From an uncultured Bacilli bacterium (GTDB lineage Bacteria > Bacillota_I > Bacilli_A > RF39 > UBA660): a DNA stretch of 14,396 bases. Location of the stretch: assembly GCA_910576795.1 (NCBI GenBank), contig CAJTIX010000027.1, positions 1-14,396 on the forward strand. Direction: 5' to 3'. Position numbers and translations under genes: made by a program. The first letter of the stretch is position 1. The number at the start of each line of letters is the position of its first letter. A model generated the notes under the pieces. That model worked only from the letters and a program-made list of their open reading frames with translations. It ran no database searches and was not told where the DNA came from. Of this stretch, positions 14,346 to 14,396 are shown in pieces.

Positions 14346-14354
14346 TGTTATAAG
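14346..14354 (+). promoter_or_regulatory. Extended -10 promoter of the last gene
   Basis: TGTTATAAG, a one-base variant of the TGTTATAAT element, 13 bases before the start codon. Confidence 0.45.
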
Positions 14355-14367
14355 TAGAGGTGATGAA

Positions 14368-14396
14368 ATGAAAAAGTTCTATAATGGAAAATATGA
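14368..14396 (+). CDS. Start of a gene cut by the window edge
   Basis: ATG after AGAGGTGATGAA, reading MKKFYNGKY before the window ends. Too short to identify. Confidence 0.6.

Noticed and set aside
1..14396. CRISPR arrays, insertion sequences, tRNA or rRNA genes
   Set aside because: No spaced direct repeats, transposase-like genes, terminal repeats or cloverleaf-type sequences were seen on either strand.

Overview
The window is about 30% GC by eye and shows extended Shine-Dalgarno sequences (AGGTGAT type) and TGNTATAAT promoters. It carries three endospore-specific genes (spoIVA, yunB, spoVIF) plus Bacilli markers (engB/ysxC, der, yutD). It therefore comes from a spore-forming, AT-rich member of the Bacilli. 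An uncultured gut-type lineage near Erysipelotrichia/RF39 is my inference from overall style only.

Region A (1-1900) looks accessory. It holds the decayed or partial end of an upstream gene with a terminator (1-194), then a DUF3800 gene (253-972), then a 348-base gap that is not empty. This gap carries two compact, GC-richer, strongly folding elements with divergent promoters. One is a ~95-nt RNA best read on the minus strand (1070->976): a consensus -35 lies 17 bp from a recognisable -10, and a U tract overlaps the DUF3800 stop codon. The other is a ~105-nt RNA on the plus strand (1181->~1288) with an extended -10 and a strong intrinsic terminator, sitting directly upstream of an unknown gene (1321-1900) whose frame is broken at a run of six G. 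DUF3800 genes are known to lie near several families of structured non-coding RNAs, so this block is the best candidate for an uncharacterised RNA-protein system.

Region B (1998-6137) encodes membrane and envelope proteins: an unknown two-helix membrane protein, a lone ABC-exporter half with an unusually degenerate nucleotide-binding domain, and a secreted 20-cysteine protein with a VirB2/TrbC-like double-helix segment.

Region C (6248-8729) is core: ribosome-assembly GTPase EngB, an unknown acidic 160-residue protein, and ribosome-assembly GTPase Der.

Region D (8755-12656) is the sporulation block: spoIVA on the minus strand convergent with der, an unknown gene with a faint ADP-ribosyltransferase-like pattern, spoVIF and a CBS-pair gene on the minus strand, and yunB divergent from the CBS gene. 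Sequences resembling sigma-E, sigma-K and sigma-G promoters sit in front of spoIVA, spoVIF and the CBS gene respectively.

Region E (12657-14396) holds yutD, a membrane-anchored GH25 muramidase with an Ig-like stalk, and the first codons of one more gene. Several vegetative promoters share TGTTATAAT or a close variant placed about 21 bases before the start codon, giving very short leaders. Many terminators overlap stop codons or are shared between convergent genes. No rRNA, tRNA, CRISPR array or insertion sequence was recognised.
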